Source of the DNA: Deltaproteobacteria bacterium | GTDB taxonomy: Bacteria; Desulfobacterota; Binatia; Bin18 | Direction: 5' to 3' | Assembly: GCA_016874775.1 (NCBI GenBank) | Contig: VGTJ01000031.1 | Span: 1 to 39,935, forward strand | Length of the DNA stretch: 39,935 nt | Shown here: in pieces, positions 7,857 to 15,994 of the stretch | How the letters are laid out: every line of letters begins with the position of its first letter | Position numbering within the stretch: the first letter of the stretch is position 1 | The notes under the pieces: model-generated | Told to the model about the DNA's origin: nothing | The model's input: the letters and a program-made list of their open reading frames with translations, nothing else | The model's database searches: none | Program-made: the position numbers and the translations under genes

Positions 7857-8939
7857 ATGTCACTCCCGATGCCGCCATTGGACCGGCCTGAAACCGGAAC
7901 CCTGAATGGCTATCACCCTTCTCCCCAGTCTTTTCCACATCTCATCGTTCGTCCGGAACCACAACGACTCCTGCTGCACCTCGTCTTGTTCCTGCTCACC
8001 TTTGCAACGACAACCCTCGCGGGCGCACTGCAAAAGGGAGCGTATCCCGTCACCAGTATCTCCACATTGGTTCTTGGGGTCTTGGCCCATCCAGAGGAAC
8101 TCGTACACGGGCTTTCTTTTGCTATCCCTCTGATGCTGATTTTGCTGTGTCATGAAATGGGCCATTATCTGTTTGCCCGTAAACATGGAGTCCAGGCGAG
8201 TCTTCCCTATTTTCTCCCCGCTCCCCCATTCCCACTTCTTCCGATCGGGACCTTCGGAGCATTTATCCGCATGCGCTCGGTCCCAACCGATCGACGCACC
8301 CTCTTTGACATTGGCGCTGCTGGCCCTTGGGGTGGCGTGCTGGTTGCGATCCCCGCCGTGATCATTGGTTTGGCCCTCTCGAAAGTTCGACCACTGAGCC
8401 CTCTCGATGGCGGCCTCTATTTAGGCGACTCGTTCCTGTTTTCCCTCTTGACCCGGCTCGTGCTCGGGGTGTCAGGCAACGATGTCAATATCGAACTCCA
8501 TCCGATTGCGTTGGCTGGCTGGTTTGGGCTGTTTGTGACCTTTTTGAACTTGCTTCCTGTAGGGCAACTCGATGGTGGCCACGTGACCTATGCTTTATTC
8601 GGACGTTTTCATCGCTGGATCTCGCGAGGGTTCCTCGCGTTGATCTTTTTCCTGGGCTTTCAAGGATGGGTAGGCTGGTTCTTTTGGGTCGCTTTGCTAT
8701 CACTTCTGGGGATCGATCATCCTCCGACACACGATATGTATTCCACCCTCGATCCTCGACGTAAGCTCTATGCATGGGGAACCGTCGGGTTATTTGTGCT
8801 GACATTCATGTCAGCTCCATTAATGATTGTTGAGCCAAAGGGTTCTCTAGAAGAGGAAGAAATCACCGTGATTTCATATGCTCCGAAAGACACTCACAAG
8901 GTGACACCGTCATCGTTTCGCATTTTTTATCGACCATGA
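7857..8939 (+). CDS. Site-2-type M50 family zinc metalloprotease
   Basis: A 360-residue intramembrane metalloprotease. CHEMGHYL contains the HEXXH zinc motif (H99, E100, H103) within a membrane segment, and NLLPVGQLDGGH (231-242) carries the third zinc ligand D239. Several further hydrophobic segments cover the protein. There is no PDZ or CBS domain, so it resembles the EGY1/short S2P-like group rather than RseP. Such enzymes cut membrane-anchored substrates such as anti-sigma factors; the substrate here is unknown. AAGGATAA lies about 10 nt before the ATG. The 3' end overlaps the deaminase start (ATGA), indicating translational coupling. Confidence 0.92.
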   Translation: MSLPMPPLDRPETGTLNGYHPSPQSFPHLIVRPEPQRLLLHLVLFLLTFATTTLAGALQKGAYPVTSISTLVLGVLAHPEELVHGLSFAIPLMLILLCHEMGHYLFARKHGVQASLPYFLPAPPFPLLPIGTFGAFIRMRSVPTDRRTLFDIGAAGPWGGVLVAIPAVIIGLALSKVRPLSPLDGGLYLGDSFLFSLLTRLVLGVSGNDVNIELHPIALAGWFGLFVTFLNLLPVGQLDGGHVTYALFGRFHRWISRGFLALIFFLGFQGWVGWFFWVALLSLLGIDHPPTHDMYSTLDPRRKLYAWGTVGLFVLTFMSAPLMIVEPKGSLEEEEITVISYAPKDTHKVTPSSFRIFYRP

Positions 8940-9388
8940 GCCAACGACCTTCCTGGGACCAGTATTTTCTCACCATCACGCGGCAGGTTGCCGAACGCTC
9001 GACGTGTAATCGAGCCAAAGTCGGCGCCGTCATCGTTCGTGATAAGAACATTCTCGCTAGTGGCTACAACGGTGCGCCAGCTGGCCTGCCTCACTGTACT
9101 GAAGTCGGCTGCCTGATTTATCAATCAAAGACACCGACCGGTGAGAACGAAGAGAATTGTTATCGCACGATTCACGCAGAGATTAACGCTATCGCCCAAG
9201 CTGCGAAAAATGGCGTCAGCATCCGTGATGCCGACATCTACGTTACCCATACCCCGTGCATTCATTGCCTCAAAGTGTTGATCAACACTGGCATCAAACG
9301 TATCTTTTACGAGAAAGAATATAAGATCCACACCGTACGTGAGCTGCTGTCCTCCACGGATGTGACATTGCAGAAAGTGGAAGGGTAA
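8936..9388 (+). CDS. Deoxycytidylate (dCMP) deaminase family protein
   Basis: A 150-residue zinc-dependent deaminase of the ComEB/dCMP deaminase type, which would turn dCMP into dUMP for thymidylate synthesis. The zinc site is complete: HAE (80-82) supplies the His ligand and catalytic Glu, and TPCIHC (106-111) supplies C108 and C111. NGAPAGLPHC (45-54) is the usual substrate-loop region. The length is typical. It starts inside the stop of the protease gene (ATGA overlap) and ends 37 nt from the convergent B12 radical SAM gene, so it closes the 5.3-9.4 kb plus-strand run. Confidence 0.93.
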   Translation: MSQRPSWDQYFLTITRQVAERSTCNRAKVGAVIVRDKNILASGYNGAPAGLPHCTEVGCLIYQSKTPTGENEENCYRTIHAEINAIAQAAKNGVSIRDADIYVTHTPCIHCLKVLINTGIKRIFYEKEYKIHTVRELLSSTDVTLQKVEG

Positions 9389-9425
9389 AGGGGAGACATA
9401 GGGCATGTCCGACATGAGAACCAGC

Positions 9426-10985
9426 TTAGCCAGCGACCACGTGTCTAGTGACTTTCTCGAAATGATAACCTTCGATGGCACAACGGACGGCTTCGGGAAA
9501 CATCTGTGGTCGATGCCACAGCACTCGCGCCAAGAAACGTGCATACGCTGCCCCCTGCCGCGAGCAGAGCTGCCGCCACAGGGTTTTCAAGAAGGCTTTC
9601 ACCTCCCGACCACCAACCGATCGCACGCGATACTGCGCCGCGGGTAAATGCTGGATCAGCACCCAGCACCGCTCGAAGTAATTGCGCAACGTTGGATCGT
9701 AGAGCGTCGCCAGCACCCGCTTGTACCCGGTAATCAAGGTTTCACGGTCAAGTTGCGGTATGAAGTTCAGTGTCGCACTGACATTATTCCCGCTCGATTC
9801 GTGCAGTAAGCGTCCCTCGTGTTCTAAGCGCTTATAGAGCCCGGTCTCCTTGAGGACCGTCAACAACCCTTCCATCGCCATGACTACACCCGCTGTTTGA
9901 ATAAACTCGATGTGCGCGTCGAACGCGGCTTCGGTGTCACCATCCGCGCCTAAGATGAAGCCAGCGGCCACCTCAATTCCTTGTGCCTGAATTTTCCGTA
10001 CGGCATGTAACAGATAGTGTTCTTCATAGTCACCGTGAGCCTTGCGCGTGTTCTGCCGCTTTTTCATCGTCAGGAGTGCTTCGAGGCTCAGGGTTTCAAT
10101 CCCGCAGAAAATCAGATTGAACCCTGCCTCTGGCAGGGCGTGCAGCAGCTCTGGATGTTCAACCAGATCTACACTCGCTTCGGTACACAAAGGAAAGGGA
10201 TAGTCATGCGCCTGCTGCCACTGCGCGAGTTCCGGCAACAAACGCAAAGCATTGCGCCGATTGCCGATAAAATTATCATCGACGAGAAACACCGGGCCTC
10301 GCCAGCCGAGATCGTACAGAAGCTGAAACTCACTGAGCATCTGGGCGTTGGTTTTCGTGCGTGTGACCCGACCAAACAGCGTGGTAATATCACACCATTC
10401 ACATTCCCAGGGGCAGCCGCGGCAAAACTGCACGGTCGCCATATGATACGCTTCCAAGTCCAACAGATCATAGCGGGGCAACGGTGTGGTGCCGAGATCC
10501 GGCTTCACGGCTTTGCCATCTGGTCTGCGTCGTTCGTGATACACTTCGTGCGCTTCGCCGCGGGCAAGGTCGTCCAGGAAGGAGGAAAAGGTCGCTTCCA
10601 CCTCGCCAAACAGATAGTGATCTATTCTGTGCCGTGCTCCTAAATCCCGTTTGATGTCCTGATAGTAGGACGTAGGGTGTGGACCACCGGCCACAATGGG
10701 AATCCCTTTGTTATTACATCGCCGCACCACGTCGTAGAGGGACTCCTGTTGGACAATCATGGTTGATGTCATCACCACGTCCGCCCAGGCCAGATGGGTG
10801 TCCGTCAAGGGCTCCACATTCATGTCTACGACGCGGAGGGTATAAGTGTCACGGGGAAACATCCCTGCCACCGTCACCAAGCCAAGCGGCGGCATAAAAG
10901 CCTTTCTGCCGACGAACTCCATGGCAAACTGAAACCCCCAATAGGACACGGGGAACTTAGGATAGACGAGCAGGACATTAGGCAT
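9426..10985 (-). CDS. B12-binding radical SAM protein with DUF4070-type C-terminus
   Basis: A 519-residue enzyme. The N-terminal part (1-150) is a cobalamin-binding Rossmann-like domain (MPPLGLVTVAG, later VVAGGPHPT-type loops). The radical SAM core carries CPWECEWC with C191, C195 and C198, and VFLVDDNFIGN further on is typical of this class. The C-terminus resembles DUF4070, as in HpnP/HpnR-like methylases that methylate hopanoids at unreactive carbons. It may therefore C-methylate a lipid or other natural product, but the substrate cannot be read from the sequence. It is convergent with the dCMP deaminase gene. A purine-rich AAAGGGAGGAAACG lies before the ATG, a good ribosome binding site. 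Confidence 0.9.
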   Translation of the reverse strand: MPNVLLVYPKFPVSYWGFQFAMEFVGRKAFMPPLGLVTVAGMFPRDTYTLRVVDMNVEPLTDTHLAWADVVMTSTMIVQQESLYDVVRRCNNKGIPIVAGGPHPTSYYQDIKRDLGARHRIDHYLFGEVEATFSSFLDDLARGEAHEVYHERRRPDGKAVKPDLGTTPLPRYDLLDLEAYHMATVQFCRGCPWECEWCDITTLFGRVTRTKTNAQMLSEFQLLYDLGWRGPVFLVDDNFIGNRRNALRLLPELAQWQQAHDYPFPLCTEASVDLVEHPELLHALPEAGFNLIFCGIETLSLEALLTMKKRQNTRKAHGDYEEHYLLHAVRKIQAQGIEVAAGFILGADGDTEAAFDAHIEFIQTAGVVMAMEGLLTVLKETGLYKRLEHEGRLLHESSGNNVSATLNFIPQLDRETLITGYKRVLATLYDPTLRNYFERCWVLIQHLPAAQYRVRSVGGREVKAFLKTLWRQLCSRQGAAYARFLARVLWHRPQMFPEAVRCAIEGYHFEKVTRHVVAG

Positions 10986-11439
10986 CGTTTCCTCCCTTTC
11001 CGCTCAGGCTGTGAGCAAGCCAAACGCACAGAGGACACCTGAGTGTCAGAGATTCAGTCATAGCACCGGGATTCCTCTCCAGATTCGCGTCGCAAAACAG
11101 ACCGTGCCGCGTGCTGCGAGCAGTCGTACTACGCTTCGCGCGCGGTAACAAATCGTGGGGTTCGGCGCGAGAAACATAAGCACGCGCGACAGAACGTCAG
11201 CGTCCGCCATCGCTACAGTTTCCCGACATGTCCACACTTTCCACACGGCAGGAGACTGGGAGAGGGAGATTCTCCAAGACGCTCCTCCGTGGTTGTCGTT
11301 GGTGATGGCCTGGACTCCATCGTGCTCTCCTTGTCGGCTAGTGTCCTCAACCGCTAGCTATGAGTGTTCACGGAATAAGCGCTGAGGTCGTCCAGGTACG
11401 AGGGACGTATCAGCGCGCTTCCTTCTCTGCCCAACGTCG
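10986..11439. other. 454-nt spacer without a recognised gene
   Basis: Between two minus-strand genes. No open frame here has convincing protein-like composition, and the short frames on both strands are Arg/Cys/Ser-rich as expected of noncoding GC-rich DNA. The stretch next to 10985 holds the ribosome binding site of the radical SAM gene. No cobalamin riboswitch box was found despite the B12-dependent neighbour. No heptad repeat is present, unlike many spacers outside this block. Confidence 0.5.
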
Positions 11440-11904
11440 TCAGGCACTCGATCGCAGAGCCCGCGGGACGGTAACAGCACGGCGACTCTTCTGTGGCGGT
11501 GTCTTGCTGGGGTCGCACCGCCAGCGCTGTACGGCTTCCCGGACCGCCGCAGGCTCCAGGCCAAGGACTTCACAGATAGCGACAAACGCAAAGGGCCAGT
11601 GGGTGTCATCACTCAGCACCCAGGCCTCCGCTTCTTGCGCTAACCGGCGGCCTCGCCGTCCCATCGAGAGAAAGCGCCCTTGTACGCACAAGAGCGCATC
11701 TTCGAGTATCGCACGCATAAGCGCGGCCTCGGGACATCGCCCACCGACACTCGCACGAGGACCGAAAAATTGCTCCGGCAGGATATGGTCATCAACCCAA
11801 TGTATGCGTTGTGGCTTTCCCCCAGTTGTCACGGCGGGAACGAGCGATGTGGGGACACCACCAGGAGTGCGAGCGCGTGAAATAGCCGATGGTATGGTCA
11901 ACAT
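11440..11904 (-). CDS. Uncharacterised protein, 154 aa
   Basis: The function is not recognised. The N-terminus is Pro/Ser/Arg-rich and may be disordered. The central part (about residues 60-125) looks folded: an acidic helix ALMRAILEDALLCVQGR, a basic turn, then EAEAWVLSDDTHWPFAFVAICEVLGLEP and an amphipathic helix REAVQRW. This looks like a conserved small domain, recalling short proteins that sit by themselves in metagenomic genomes. The C-terminal tail is basic. The plus-strand frame across the same region has a low-complexity Arg/Ser composition, so the minus frame is preferred. It faces away from the desaturase across a 215-nt spacer. Confidence 0.65.
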   Translation of the reverse strand: MLTIPSAISRARTPGGVPTSLVPAVTTGGKPQRIHWVDDHILPEQFFGPRASVGGRCPEAALMRAILEDALLCVQGRFLSMGRRGRRLAQEAEAWVLSDDTHWPFAFVAICEVLGLEPAAVREAVQRWRCDPSKTPPQKSRRAVTVPRALRSSA

Positions 11905-12119
11905 AGTGTCCTTTTTTCGTAGAGCGTTAAATCACGATTGTGCCGTACTGCGGTTCGCACGCGAACGACCCACACAGGCGTTACGGCGGGGACTGACTGT
12001 TCCGCCGCCGTGATGGCGTGAGATGCCGAAATGTAGGGCTTGTTACGACCAACCTTATGCTATAAATAACAACATAGCAACTGTTATATTTTTCTTTATA
12101 AAAGGACGTACATGTACGC

Positions 12120-12998
12120 ATGTCGATGATTGTCCTCCCTTCTTCTGGAACTCCTCCCTGGCAATGGCCGTGGTGGCAGGCGCAACCGAGTGAGCGTATG
12201 GTGCTGGTATGGATCGTGCTGCTGCATACCACAGCAGGACTTGGATTGTTCCTCTATCCGCTGCCTGGGTGGTCGCTCTTTCTGACCGCGGTGCTGCTGA
12301 CCTGGCTCGGTGGGATTGGCACGACGGTCTGCTATCACCGGACCTTGGCGCATCGGGCGTTGCGCCTGCACCCCATAGTACGTCACATATTGATCTTCTT
12401 TGCACTGTATAACGGTTCGGGAGCGCCACGTTCCTGGACGGCCAATCACCGCTTGCATCACGCCACCGCCGATACTGCTGCGGATGTGTCGAGCCCCCGC
12501 ATTGGTGGGTTTTGGTGGGCGCATCTCCGCTGGTTATGGCAGGCTGAGCAGGCGGCACCGCAACGGTACTGCCCAGAACTGAATACGCCGTCGTATCGGT
12601 TGTGGACGCTACTGCATGTACCACTTCTGGCGATGTCCTACCTGAGCGGTGGAATGATCAGCCTGGCGGCCTTTTTCTGGCTGGGGGCGATTCGATTGGT
12701 GTTCGCGCTGCATGGCCAGTGTTTTGTCAACAGCGTGAGTCACCTCCGATCCGGCGCACAGCCGGGCGAAGATTCGAGCCGCAATGTCTATTGGCTGGCG
12801 TTCTGGCATTTATTCCAAGGAGAAAATTGGCATCGCAACCATCATGCCCGCCCTGGGTCCGCACGACTGGGCTGGACCGGGGCCCAAGTCGACGTTGGGT
12901 GGTGGGTGATTGTGATGCTGGAGCGACTCGGGCTCGCAACTGAGGTGCGACGCCCACGGCAGCTTGAGGAGGCGGTGGCAACAATGCCACGACCATAG
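12120..12998 (+). CDS. Membrane fatty acyl desaturase (acyl-CoA Delta9-type)
   Basis: A 292-residue integral membrane di-iron enzyme of the DesC/stearoyl-CoA desaturase type, which would put a cis double bond into a saturated acyl chain using oxygen. All three histidine boxes are present: HRTLAH (73-78), HRLHH (110-114) and HRNHH (238-242, in ENWHRNHHA). The conserved NSVSHL stretch lies at about 204-209. Two pairs of hydrophobic segments flank the boxes. AAAGGA lies about 12 nt before the ATG; a second ATG two codons on is equally possible. Its 3' end is 4 nt from the start of the HTH gene. Oxygen dependence implies an aerobic or microaerobic life. Confidence 0.93.
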   Translation: MSMIVLPSSGTPPWQWPWWQAQPSERMVLVWIVLLHTTAGLGLFLYPLPGWSLFLTAVLLTWLGGIGTTVCYHRTLAHRALRLHPIVRHILIFFALYNGSGAPRSWTANHRLHHATADTAADVSSPRIGGFWWAHLRWLWQAEQAAPQRYCPELNTPSYRLWTLLHVPLLAMSYLSGGMISLAAFFWLGAIRLVFALHGQCFVNSVSHLRSGAQPGEDSSRNVYWLAFWHLFQGENWHRNHHARPGSARLGWTGAQVDVGWWVIVMLERLGLATEVRRPRQLEEAVATMPRP

Positions 12999-13002
12999 CG
13001 CT

Positions 13003-13395
13003 ATGACACCGGAGGCAATCAAAGCGTTACGTACCCGTTTGCAACTGACCCAGGAAGCGTTTGCGCGGATTCTGGGCGTAAGTTTTGCGACGGTGAATCG
13101 ATGGGAAAATGGCAAAGCAGAACCCACCGGCGACTATTCCCGCGTGCTTTATACCTTGCAACAACTGGTGACGAATGAGGAGGCAGGGAATGCCATTGAC
13201 TGGACGCGGGCCGGTGCCTTGAGCGCGATGGCCGCGATCGCGGGCTTTTCACCGATCTTAACCCTTGGAGCGATCCTCGCCCCGCAGGTCCTGGCGCAGT
13301 TGCCCTCCCGCGACGATACGTTTATGAGCCGCACGCGATCTCCGGCGTCGCATCGCGCTTCATCTACCGAGCGGAGACGACTCAACCGACGCTAA
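13003..13395 (+). CDS. XRE-type HTH protein with C-terminal membrane segment
   Basis: A 130-residue protein starting at MTPEAIKALR. The N-terminal part (about 1-60) is a Cro/CI-type helix-turn-helix (LQLTQEAFARILGVSFATVNRWENGKAEP), very close to the MqsA/HigA-like pattern of DNA-binding antitoxins. A hydrophobic stretch (about 70-100: AGALSAMAAIAGFSPILTLGAILAP) follows, and the tail is Ser/Arg-rich. A longer frame starts at 12964 inside the desaturase gene, but ATG 13003 agrees better with the family and with the 4-nt gap. A membrane-attached regulator is possible. Co-orientation suggests it may regulate or be cotranscribed with the desaturase; no toxin gene is next to it. Confidence 0.8.
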   Translation: MTPEAIKALRTRLQLTQEAFARILGVSFATVNRWENGKAEPTGDYSRVLYTLQQLVTNEEAGNAIDWTRAGALSAMAAIAGFSPILTLGAILAPQVLAQLPSRDDTFMSRTRSPASHRASSTERRRLNRR

Positions 13396-13638
13396 GTGTA
13401 GCGCAGGCTGCACGAAGCGTGTCAGCAGGACCGAGCGGCGTGACCATGACAACGGTGGCCGTTCTTTTGTGGACCGCGACCGTTACCAGAACGATGGACG
13501 ACCGTGACAACAGAAGCAAAGACGGAGAGGGTTGGAGCACTGCAGCTTCCAGCTCTCACGTCACGAACAACACGTGAGGGGCGTGCCAGGCCGACGTCAT
13601 ACTGGTCTGGCCCTTGAACGCGAAAGGAGTATCGGTCT

Positions 13639-13869
13639 ATGCGCGCTTATCGGACACAATCGCCCTATTACTTCTCATCCAACCACCTCATCCCTGGTGG
13701 TGTGATTGTATTTTATTCAGACACGCTCAAACGGTATGTCCATCCGGTCGAAGGCGTGTTGTTGGATGGCCATCCCCGTGTGCAGGCACTATCCGAAGAG
13801 GAAAGCAACGCACTGGAAAGCCAGTGGCATAGTGCCCTGGCGCGGTATAGTGGCGCAAAGCGTAGCTAA
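13639..13869 (+). CDS. Small orphan protein, 76 aa
   Basis: No family recognised. The start is supported by AAAGGAG 9 nt before the ATG, one of the better ribosome binding sites in this block. The product is small and soluble with a compact beta-like core (GGVIVFYSDTLKRYVHPVEGVLL) and a C-terminal helix (EEESNALESQWHSALARY). That is compatible with a tiny fold or a phage- or plasmid-type accessory protein. It stands alone in the spacer between the HTH gene and the ABC operon, followed directly by a short perfect inverted repeat. Confidence 0.6.
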   Translation: MRAYRTQSPYYFSSNHLIPGGVIVFYSDTLKRYVHPVEGVLLDGHPRVQALSEEESNALESQWHSALARYSGAKRS

Positions 13870-13873
13870 CGGC

Positions 13874-13888
13874 CGTACCACGGGTACG
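13874..13888. repeat. Inverted repeat after the 76-aa gene
   Basis: CGTACC, 3 nt, GGTACG: a perfect 6-bp stem beginning 4 nt after the stop of the 76-residue gene. No T-tract follows, so it is a weak candidate for a transcription stop or an RNA 3' end. Confidence 0.4.
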
Positions 13889-13959
13889 TGAACGCTGACT
13901 GGTCGGCCACGCGGGGATTCCCACATCGGACCACGGAACATTCGTACAGTTGAGGTAGG

Positions 13960-14017
13960 GTGCGCTGTGCGTACGCTGCGCTTGCCAGTTTTGCTTCCCG
14001 TGCGCTATGCGCACGCT
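13960..14017. repeat. Paired 18-nt near-palindromic repeats
   Basis: Two copies of a sequence beginning GTGCGCT lie at 13960-13977 and 14000-14017, 40 nt apart start to start, and match in 16 of 18 positions. The second is a perfect palindrome around TAT (CGTGCGC and GCGCACG at 13999-14015). They lie at the 3' end of the ABC operon on the minus strand and could be a protein binding site or RNA stems. Confidence 0.55.
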
Positions 14018-14081
14018 AGAGTCTCTCTGGGGACAACCCAAAGTGTACCAATCTCGGGTGGTCCGATTTAGCGCATCGCAT

Positions 14082-14825
14082 CTACACAGCAGTGCACCCT
14101 TGAGAAGCTGTAATCTCAGCCAGGCGACCATCCTCACACTGAAAGACTCGCGTCGCAACCTGGACAATGCGTTGATCATGGCTTGCGACCAACACCGTGC
14201 GTTGTTCCGCATCAACCAATTGCCGCAACAGGCGAATCACCTCTTCTCCGTTGCGTGAGTCTAAACTGCCAGTGGGTTCGTCGGCAACGATAAGAGGGGG
14301 ATGTAAAGCGAGAGCACGAGCGAGGGCCACGCGTTGTTTCTCTCCACCGGATAAGTCTTGCGGGCGATGTGACACGCGTCGACCCAAGCCGAACCGTTCT
14401 AGGAGAGTCTCAGCTTGTTCGCGCGCTTCGCGAGCGCCACTCCCGGCAAGTCGTAGTGGGACTTCAACATTCTCACGCGCTGTGAGAGCAGCAAATAACT
14501 GAAAAAACTGGAAGACGAAACCAATCTGTCGCAATCGCAAATCCGCCAGTGCAGTGGAAGAAAGTTGGCCAAGGTCACAGCCCGCAACGCGTACAACTCC
14601 ACTTGTCGGCTGCAGCAATCCACCAATAAGAGAAAGCAATGTCGTCTTTCCTGCCCCTGACGGACCAAGAATCAGCACCAGTTCTCCACCAGGAACACGC
14701 AGATTGACACTATCAACGGCTCGCACAGCGGTCTCGCCAGTGCCGTATATCTTGCAGACTTCGTGAAGACAGACGACCTCTGGGGCTTGGGACTTGGGGC
14801 TTGGGACTTGGGAGAATTCTGTCAT
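14082..14825 (-). CDS. ABC transporter ATP-binding protein (LolD/DevA/MacB type)
   Basis: A 247-residue ATPase for the permease encoded just upstream. Walker A is GPSGAGKTT, the ABC signature is [16 protein letters not shown] and Walker B is [12 protein letters not shown], followed by an H-loop in SHDQR. The [10 protein letters not shown] region is typical of the LolD/MacB/DevA group that powers mechanotransmission or lipid and small-molecule export rather than solute import. Unusually, the N-terminal residues of about 5-15 ([10 protein letters not shown]) are encoded by heptad locus E, an extension lacking in usual family members; the domain proper starts at [12 protein letters not shown]. 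It is the last gene of the likely minus-strand polyketide operon. Confidence 0.93.
   Translation of the reverse strand: MTEFSQVPSPKSQAPEVVCLHEVCKIYGTGETAVRAVDSVNLRVPGGELVLILGPSGAGKTTLLSLIGGLLQPTSGVVRVAGCDLGQLSSTALADLRLRQIGFVFQFFQLFAALTARENVEVPLRLAGSGAREAREQAETLLERFGLGRRVSHRPQDLSGGEKQRVALARALALHPPLIVADEPTGSLDSRNGEEVIRLLRQLVDAEQRTVLVASHDQRIVQVATRVFQCEDGRLAEITASQGCTAV
14782..14814. repeat. Heptad repeat locus E, inside the ABC ATPase coding sequence
   Basis: Exactly 33 nt: GGGGCTT and GGGACTT alternate for four heptads and then 5 nt follow. It encodes the N-terminal extension of the ATPase in frame on the minus strand. This is the cleanest repeat in the window, and it shows that a module can be tolerated inside an expressed protein terminus. 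Confidence 0.9.
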
Positions 14826-14853
14826 AGGGTTTCGCTTCGTAGATGGAACGTTA

Positions 14854-14886
14854 CTCGTCTCACGTCTCCAGCCTCTCGTCTCTTGT
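14854..14886. repeat. Heptad repeat locus F (33 nt)
   Basis: Four heptads of CTCGTCT type plus 5 nt; the first and fourth are identical. It sits between the permease stop and the ATPase start. On the transcribed strand the module follows TAA then AACAAG, as at locus B, so the text next to the module may also be shared. Confidence 0.85.
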
Positions 14887-14887
14887 T

Positions 14888-15994
14888 TTAGCCTTTGAAC
14901 GCCAATAAGGGATCAATCCGAGCAATGCGTCGAATGGGAAACACCGTAGCAACGAAACTCATCGCAATTGTTCCGCCTAGCATCCAGAGCGCATGATGCG
15001 GGTATGTCACAGCCGGGAACTGCGGCACGAAATACTGCGCGATCGCCATCACTCCCCAACTCGCAGGGACTCCGATCAGCCAACCACATAGACCACACAG
15101 CAATGCTTGCTGAATCGCTGTCCAGTACAAGGTGCGAGTCGGTGCCCCAATCGCCTTGAGCACACCATACTCAGCACTGCGTTCGGCAGTGAGCGTCGAA
15201 ACGGTCAGACCAATGATGATTGTGCCAACAAGAATACCTATGACTTCTAGTACCCGGAGAATAGGAAGAAAATTATCGCCGGTCAGGGAAAGTGTATTGG
15301 CAGTAAACTGCGCTTTAGGAAAGACAGAAACAGCAGACGAGGTTTCTTCGATCTGTTTCACCGCTTCAGCAACGGATACATCAGGTGCAAGTTGCACCAG
15401 AAAGTAATTCACCAACCCATCCATACTGAAGAGCTGCCTCGCCTGAGCTAGCGTCACAAACGCATATTGATACAGAAAACAGTTACCACCGCGAGCGATA
15501 CCGACAATACGTAACGACTTGTCCTTGACGATGATACTATCACCTTCAGTGACTCGCTCTTTGCGCGCGAACACTTCGTCAATAATGATTTCCCCATCCT
15601 GCAATGCAGCCGACCCCTGTATCACTTCAACCGGCCCGCTGTCGCCATCTACCGCACCGACAATGAAGCTATGTCGTTTCTGTCGTCTGATCTCGACGGT
15701 CATCAGTCGACCAACAAATGGTGAAACTTTCTTGATCCCATCCGCATCGCGTAACATCTCCTCACCTTCAGCCGGGAGAAACGACACGGTCTGAAAGAGA
15801 TCGTACGCCCCTTTCTGCCCGATCCAGATGTCGGTCTTTACATGATTCAGATAGGCAGCCATGTGTTCTCGCCAGCCATCGTAGAGCCCCATCAACAAGA
15901 GAACCAAAATGACCGCGCTACAGATACCAGTAATCGCTAACAAGAAGCGACCTTTATGAATAAGGAGATTTTTCCGTGCGAGGAGCAGCATCAA
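14888..15994 (-). CDS. ABC transporter permease (DevC/MacB/FtsX type)
   Basis: A 368-residue permease with one N-terminal membrane segment (about 18-40), a large periplasmic domain of the MacB_PCD type (about 45-230) and three C-terminal segments with the FtsX pattern, including AERSAEYGVLKAIGAPTR (the coupling region after the first of the three). This layout is that of DevC and MacB-like exporters, which push lipids, glycolipids or small molecules out of the membrane with a cognate ATPase. The start overlaps the methyltransferase stop by 4 nt. With the type III polyketide synthase upstream, export of a polyketide lipid is a plausible task, by inference. Confidence 0.9.
   Translation of the reverse strand: MMLLLARKNLLIHKGRFLLAITGICSAVILVLLLMGLYDGWREHMAAYLNHVKTDIWIGQKGAYDLFQTVSFLPAEGEEMLRDADGIKKVSPFVGRLMTVEIRRQKRHSFIVGAVDGDSGPVEVIQGSAALQDGEIIIDEVFARKERVTEGDSIIVKDKSLRIVGIARGGNCFLYQYAFVTLAQARQLFSMDGLVNYFLVQLAPDVSVAEAVKQIEETSSAVSVFPKAQFTANTLSLTGDNFLPILRVLEVIGILVGTIIIGLTVSTLTAERSAEYGVLKAIGAPTRTLYWTAIQQALLCGLCGWLIGVPASWGVMAIAQYFVPQFPAVTYPHHALWMLGGTIAMSFVATVFPIRRIARIDPLLAFKG

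Noticed and set aside
10017-10643. Plus-strand 208-codon open frame opposite the B12 radical SAM gene
   Set aside because: It lies wholly inside the opposite gene, whose motifs are clear, and has no recognisable domain.
10986-11439. Cobalamin riboswitch upstream of the B12-dependent enzyme
   Set aside because: No B12-box-like element or pseudoknot-compatible layout was found on the minus strand.
11360-12013. Plus-strand 217-codon open frame opposite the 154-residue gene
   Set aside because: Arg/Ser/Pro-rich, low in structured segments and lacking a ribosome binding site; the minus frame looks protein-like.
12040-12067. Promoter before the desaturase (TTGTTA with TATAAAT)
   Set aside because: The spacing of 15 nt is too short for a confident call.
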